This document shows, piece after piece, positions 59,737 to 64,000 of a stretch of DNA of 64,000 nt. A program made the translations under genes and the position numbers. Below the pieces are notes generated by a model, which was not told the DNA's origin, made no database searches, and worked only from the letters and a program-made list of their open reading frames with translations. The first letter of the stretch is position 1. Every line of letters begins with the position of its first letter. Source of the DNA: Spirochaetota bacterium (GTDB lineage Bacteria > Spirochaetota > UBA4802 > JAFGJZ01); NCBI GenBank assembly GCA_029554345.1, contig JAKPJF010000207.1, positions 1-64,000 on the forward strand. Reading direction: 5' to 3'.

Positions 59737-62037
59737 TCAGCTTCCAGCATGTTTCTTTTTTTTCTGCTCATACAATCGGCTGTCGGCTATCTGCATATAT
59801 TCTTCGATACTTAGCGATTCGTTAACCGGGCATATAACATGACCGATGCTTATAGTCAGTTGATATTCCTTTTGTTTTCCTGCGCATTTTTGTTTTAAAA
59901 AATCATTTATACGGGCCTGAGATCTTGGAAGAAGTTCTTCTTTCATGTTTGTCGCGAAAACTGTAAATTCGTCTCCGCCGAGACGCGCAACTACATCATT
60001 GGAACGGAATGTCTTCTTCAAAGCTTCGGAAACTGTTTTTATCGCCCAGTCGCCTTCATCATGTCCGTAAGTGTCGTTGATTTTCTTGAGTTTATCGAGA
60101 TCTGCGAATATCAGCATCGAAGACTGTCCCATTTGGCGCGCGAGAAAGGATGAATGTTCTGCCATTTTCATAAAACCGCGTCTGTTGAATAATCCCGTCA
60201 ATTCATCCGTTATTGAAAGCTGACTAAGCTGTGCATTAAAAATTTCAAGATCGCGCATAGCCTGACGGAGCCCCTGTTCGGCTTTATCTTTCGCGTCATA
60301 TAGAAATATACGTTTTAAAACTCCTGATATCTGGGTTGTCAGACTTTCGTATATGAATCCGCTTTGAAGCGAAAGTTCGTAGGCAATAATTCCGTAATGA
60401 TTTTCACGGAAAAACAGGGGATAAATGACAAAAGCTCTGCTTCTGTCATTTTCGGATCTGCCTGGTGATGAAATCCACTTTAATGCCCCGCTGTCATTAA
60501 GTTCAAGTGTATTCATTTCACTGCTGTCGCACATAGAGGCCACGCATTTCAGATCCGGGAGTTCTGACCATTCGTCATCGCGCTTCTGTTCCCAATCGGT
60601 TTTATATTTTGACAGCATGAATGTATTGATTCCCACGCTTGGAAGCTTTCTTACGAGAATTTGTATGAGAGAATTCAAATCGACTACAGAAGAGATATCA
60701 TATTCTAAATCATGAATGCGTTCAATTATTCTTTCAAATTCGAAATGATTCGCGACGCGCATGTTGAGCGCGGAATCAAGGGTTAAAACCGCGCATGCAC
60801 GCAGAAGAAATCTGAACTGATCAAGCATAATATCTGTTGCACGTGAGGAATTTACTAACTCAGATAGAATTGAAAGCGGAATCTCCCAATGTTCCGGCGG
60901 AAGTTCTTGTGAAGCTTCTTCCATCAGTATTCGGCTGAAAAAATTGAAAAAGGAATAAATGTCTTTTTCTTCGGCTGTTTCGTTTTCATTGCCGGATGAT
61001 AAAGAAATAATCTTGCGAATTACCTGTTCGACATTGGTACGCCTTGTGTTTTTATCGGAATAGTTTTCAAAATGATATTTATCAAGAATCTTGAGAACCT
61101 GACTGCAAACATCTTCTTTATCATCTTTGATGAATTGGTTTTTTCTTATACTTACAACGTCATTTACGCAATGAGCAATGCATCCGCATGATGATCTGAT
61201 TACGGCGTGTGTCGGAAGAATGGTTTCAAAAGGGCTTTCCTTTCCCTGCGCAAGTTCAACAGCCAGATTTACCGCGCGGTCTATCATTTCCGCAAGGGGC
61301 TGTGATACTGTGGTTATCGGAACAGACTGCGATGCAGCCTCATGTATATCATCAAATCCAGTAATAGATGTATCTCCGGGAATATCTATGCCTTTTTCTC
61401 TGAGAAGCCTCATGCCATGTATTGCCATTTCATCGTTTGCAAACATAAATACTTCAGGAAGAAGATCGTTTGAATTTAGTATTTTCTCAATCGCGGGAGC
61501 TACACTGTGAGAAGTGAAATCTCCGTTGCCAATTAGTCTTTCATCAAAAGGAATTCCGTTTGCTTCTAACTCTAACTTGTATGCCTGATATCTTTCGTCG
61601 GCTTCCCAATTATTTTCAGGCCCTTTTATAAATGCGATTCTTTTTGCACCGTGAACTTCAATTTGATGTCTTACAAGATCTCTTATTCCGGACCGGTTGT
61701 CTATGAGAATGCTGGGGGTATTTTCAATCCTTGCTCCGACACTGATAATTGGAAGATCTGAAAATCTCATGCGGAATTTGTTTAACTCTTCTTTGTCAAC
61801 GTAATTGCTGATAAGTGTTGTAATCAGAATGAGTGAATCAATATTTTCAAGATTCATCAAACTGAAGATGCTGTTATACTGATAATCATATCCATGGGGA
61901 GAATTCAGATTGCGTCCTGGAAATACTATTAGATCCGCATCTCTTTGTTTTGCGGAAATCAGCGCTCCCTGCCACAATTTTACACCGTACCCGTATTCCA
62001 GTCTCGCAGTTTGGAGGCCGATTCTGAGTCTTTTCAT
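59737..62037 (-). CDS. LacI-like ligand-binding domain fused to GGDEF (diguanylate cyclase)
   Basis: The protein has 766 residues. Residues 1-300 form a LacI/PurR-type sugar-sensor fold without helix-turn-helix (MKRLRIGLQTARLEYGYGVKL, IISVGARIENTPSILIDN, FIKGPENNWEADERY, ITGFDDIHEA, VIRSSCGC). A helical and GAF-like middle follows, then a GGDEF domain at about 590-760: DELTGLFNRRGF, FADLDKLKKINDTYGHDEGD, ARLGGDEFTVF. An RSND (RxxD) inhibitory site stands five residues before GGDEF. No membrane segment is visible, so a cytoplasmic ligand would set c-di-GMP output directly. GGAGA precedes the ATG. Confidence 0.92.
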   Translation of the reverse strand: MKRLRIGLQTARLEYGYGVKLWQGALISAKQRDADLIVFPGRNLNSPHGYDYQYNSIFSLMNLENIDSLILITTLISNYVDKEELNKFRMRFSDLPIISVGARIENTPSILIDNRSGIRDLVRHQIEVHGAKRIAFIKGPENNWEADERYQAYKLELEANGIPFDERLIGNGDFTSHSVAPAIEKILNSNDLLPEVFMFANDEMAIHGMRLLREKGIDIPGDTSITGFDDIHEAASQSVPITTVSQPLAEMIDRAVNLAVELAQGKESPFETILPTHAVIRSSCGCIAHCVNDVVSIRKNQFIKDDKEDVCSQVLKILDKYHFENYSDKNTRRTNVEQVIRKIISLSSGNENETAEEKDIYSFFNFFSRILMEEASQELPPEHWEIPLSILSELVNSSRATDIMLDQFRFLLRACAVLTLDSALNMRVANHFEFERIIERIHDLEYDISSVVDLNSLIQILVRKLPSVGINTFMLSKYKTDWEQKRDDEWSELPDLKCVASMCDSSEMNTLELNDSGALKWISSPGRSENDRSRAFVIYPLFFRENHYGIIAYELSLQSGFIYESLTTQISGVLKRIFLYDAKDKAEQGLRQAMRDLEIFNAQLSQLSITDELTGLFNRRGFMKMAEHSSFLARQMGQSSMLIFADLDKLKKINDTYGHDEGDWAIKTVSEALKKTFRSNDVVARLGGDEFTVFATNMKEELLPRSQARINDFLKQKCAGKQKEYQLTISIGHVICPVNESLSIEEYMQIADSRLYEQKKKKHAGS

Positions 62038-62339
62038 GTTGATCTCCGCCGGTTACTTAATATTTCATTTATAATAAAAAAAATCAATCATTTTCTCTTT
62101 GTTTTTATGCTGTTTGCAGAACTTTATAAGATTTTAGTTTTTAGATGAATTGCTGAAGTGAAATTGAAGCTTCTCTATGCATGTCGTGTGATTCAATTTC
62201 CATTTATTGTTTCGGTCTTGAAGCGGAGCTCTGTTATTGGAGAAGTAAAAATAATAAACTTCGAAAAATATGTAATGCAAAAATGTTTTGTAACGCAAAA
62301 ATATCTTGCAGATAATTATTTATTTGCTAAGCTGACAGT
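62038..62339. other. Divergent intergenic region, no gene supported
   Basis: These 302 bases separate the LacI-GGDEF gene from the DUF362 gene. A 61-codon frame at 62158-62343 lacks a ribosome site and looks spurious. AT-rich blocks probably hold the two promoters; none matches a consensus well. Confidence 0.45.
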
Positions 62340-63461
62340 ATGAAAAGCGTAGTTGCACTTTCAAGGCTTGATACATATAATCTTAAAGATGTTAAAGAAG
62401 CTCTTAATAAAACATTTACTCTTGCCGGGGGCATTGATTCTTTAAAGACAAAAGGAAGAAGAGTTCTTCTTAAACCGAATATGCTGATGGGAGCGCATCC
62501 GGATGAAGCGGTGACGACGCATCCGGCGGTATTTGAGGCTGCTGCTTCTCTTTTTCTGGATCATGGTTTTATCGTTTCGGCCGGAGATTCTCCGGCTGTT
62601 GAATCTGTTTACAGTGTTGCGGAAAAATGCGGAATTGCACAAGCCGCACGAAGACTCGGCGTTCAAATTGTAGATTTCAAGGACACTGTTTCTGCCGAAG
62701 CGCCCAACGGCAAAGTCACAAGAAAATTTAATATAGCAAAAGCGGTTTTAGATAATGATATAATCGTTTCTATGGCAAAGCTTAAGACTCATCAGCAGAT
62801 GTACTATACAGGTGTCATTAAAAACATTTTCGGTGTTATCAGCGGTCTTGAAAAATCTAAATTTCATTTTCGTTTCGTTGAGAGAAAATATTTCGCCGGA
62901 ATGATCGTTGATCTTCATGATCTGGTTGCTCCGTCATTTGCCATTATGGATGCTGTTGTATCGATGGAAGGTGACGGCCCGAGAAACGGTTCGCCTGTCA
63001 GCACGAATTTTATCGGTGCATCATTCGATCCGCTGGCACTGGACTGCGTCTGTTCGGAAATTATCGGCTACAAATCAAATGATATTCCGATTCTATATGA
63101 GGCTAAAAAGCGCCGTGAGAGTTTTGAAGTCGAAGTATCCGGTGATGAAGCAGTATCATTAAAACCTTCATCTTTTAAACTAGTTGAAAAAGTTACGGAT
63201 ATCGCTTTTCTGAGGAAAATTCTTAACCGCAGAATTTATAATCTCATCCGTAATGTTTTTATACCGGCTCCTTCAATAGGAGAAAAATGCGTTTTGTGCA
63301 TGAAGTGTTTTTCGATATGTTCGCCTCAGGCTATTTCCGTAAAACAGTCCAAAGAAGGCAGGCATTTGAAGATTGATTTGTCCAAGTGCATCCGTTGTTA
63401 CTGCTGTCATGAAGTCTGTGCATTTGAAGCGATGAACATAAAACGTCACTTCAAATTCTGA
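62340..63461 (+). CDS. DUF362 iron-sulphur protein
   Basis: The protein has 373 residues. The DUF362 domain is clear: VLLKPNMLMGAHPDEAVTTHPAVFEAAASL, VSAGDSPAVESV, and MAKLKTHQQMYYTGVIKNIFGVI. At the C-terminus two clusters, CVLCMKCFSICSPQAI and CIRCYCCHEVCAFEAM, bind 4Fe-4S. Such proteins are common in anaerobes and probably carry electrons or act as redox enzymes; the reaction is unknown. The ribosome site is weak. It precedes the phosphofructokinase gene on the same strand, about 120 bases away. Confidence 0.9.
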   Translation: MKSVVALSRLDTYNLKDVKEALNKTFTLAGGIDSLKTKGRRVLLKPNMLMGAHPDEAVTTHPAVFEAAASLFLDHGFIVSAGDSPAVESVYSVAEKCGIAQAARRLGVQIVDFKDTVSAEAPNGKVTRKFNIAKAVLDNDIIVSMAKLKTHQQMYYTGVIKNIFGVISGLEKSKFHFRFVERKYFAGMIVDLHDLVAPSFAIMDAVVSMEGDGPRNGSPVSTNFIGASFDPLALDCVCSEIIGYKSNDIPILYEAKKRRESFEVEVSGDEAVSLKPSSFKLVEKVTDIAFLRKILNRRIYNLIRNVFIPAPSIGEKCVLCMKCFSICSPQAISVKQSKEGRHLKIDLSKCIRCYCCHEVCAFEAMNIKRHFKF

Positions 63462-63578
63462 TTTTGTTAAGATTATGTTTAGTCTTAATTTTAAATTTAT
63501 ACCCGCCTTATTCTATTGATTTGACATTTTCTGCGCTAAAGCTCTACAATAAACACGACTTTTTCAATCGGGGAACTT

Positions 63579-64000
63579 ATGAAAAGTAAAGGTATGCGGA
63601 TCGGAATTCTGACAGCTGGTGGGGATTGTCCGGGGCTTAATGCTGCTATACGGGGTGTCGGAAAAAGCGCCATCGTCGAATACGGCATGGAAGTTATCGG
63701 AATCTGTTCAGGTTTCAGGGGTCTAATCGACCGGGAATATGTTACTCTTACGGAAAATCTTCTTTCGGGGATTCTGACTGAGGGCGGTACTATTCTGCGT
63801 ACTTCAAGGGAAAAACCATTCAAAAACGACAACGGCACTCTCGATAAGGTGCAGACTATCAAGGAAAATTACAAAGAGCTTGGTCTTGATTGTCTGATAT
63901 GCCTCGGCGGTAACGGAACCATGAAAACGGCCTATCAGCTTCACAAGGAAGGTCTCAATATCATAGGGGTTCCTAAGACTATTGATAATGATGTCTGGGG
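63579..64000 (+). CDS. 6-phosphofructokinase, N-terminal part (cut by window end)
   Basis: The first 140 or so residues are visible. [19 protein letters not shown] is the phosphofructokinase start, and [12 protein letters not shown] and VPKTIDND are the donor- and sugar-binding motifs. In the family numbering the residue after GGN is Gly, as in ATP-using enzymes (PPi-users have Asp), while the Lys in PKTIDND is shared with PPi-type and some actinobacterial ATP-type enzymes. The phosphate donor is therefore uncertain. The gene continues beyond the window. A GGGGAAC site precedes the ATG. Confidence 0.92.
   Translation, partial: MKSKGMRIGILTAGGDCPGLNAAIRGVGKSAIVEYGMEVIGICSGFRGLIDREYVTLTENLLSGILTEGGTILRTSREKPFKNDNGTLDKVQTIKENYKELGLDCLICLGGNGTMKTAYQLHKEGLNIIGVPKTIDNDVW

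Noticed and set aside
62158-62343. 61-codon frame overlapping the DUF362 start
   Set aside because: There is no ribosome site and no recognisable sequence; it probably arises from AT-rich promoter DNA.

Overview
The window is chromosomal DNA from a spirochaete, most likely Treponema-like. The best evidence is two FlaB-type periplasmic flagellins (9408-10256 and 41564-42412), which carry the spirochaetal N-terminus MIINHN and the [13 protein letters not shown] block. A bactofilin, many signal-peptide and lipobox proteins, c-di-GMP enzymes and LacI-like sensor fusions fit this. Base composition is moderate (about 40% G+C by eye), with clearly more AT-rich stretches. The species cannot be named from sequence alone.

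Layout. 1-2760: a ClC channel end, then guaA and purE on the minus strand. 2755-9300: an accessory region. It starts with a gene-free mosaic of nested hairpins. Two tandem toxin-antitoxin units (VapBC, MazEF) follow, each preceded by the same 22-bp repeat and followed by related hairpin modules. Next come an uncharacterised 160-residue protein and a HaeIII-type restriction-modification pair, inserted against the flaB terminator. 9400-26500: mostly core genes, including flaB, a class A penicillin-binding protein, tRNA-Leu, cupin/AraC, a glycosyltransferase, the Prc protease, an LsrG-like/alcohol dehydrogenase pair, two tandem TPR proteins, a FabV-like reductase and a MocR regulator. 27000-32150: an AT-rich stretch with a lipoprotein, a family 1 glycosidase, a broken chimeric 23S rRNA remnant with a strong hairpin, a WG-repeat protein and a signal-peptidase-like protein. 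32200-42500: mixed metabolic and envelope genes, an HD-GYP protein and the second flaB with a long structured leader.

42500-62100 holds signalling and housekeeping genes. One operon encodes a LacI-like sensor histidine kinase, a REC-GGDEF response regulator and an acetyltransferase. An eight-gene minus-strand operon runs bactofilin-yaaR-holB-ricT-metG-yfcE-lrgA-lrgB and resembles the Firmicutes yaaR-holB-yaaT-metS order. A second LacI-like sensor is fused directly to GGDEF. Two diguanylate cyclases plus the HD-GYP protein make this neighbourhood rich in c-di-GMP turnover. The window ends with an iron-sulphur DUF362 protein and the start of a 6-phosphofructokinase.

The most unusual feature is the family of modular nested hairpins at 2758-3735, 4588-4935, 5742-5945 and 59397-59660, with a possible simple form at both flagellin loci. 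Stems covary between copies, whole hairpins sit inside the loops of other hairpins, and many loops read CAGGANG, the motif CsrA binds in CsrB-type sponge RNAs. This could be a mobile palindromic element, a structured RNA, or both.
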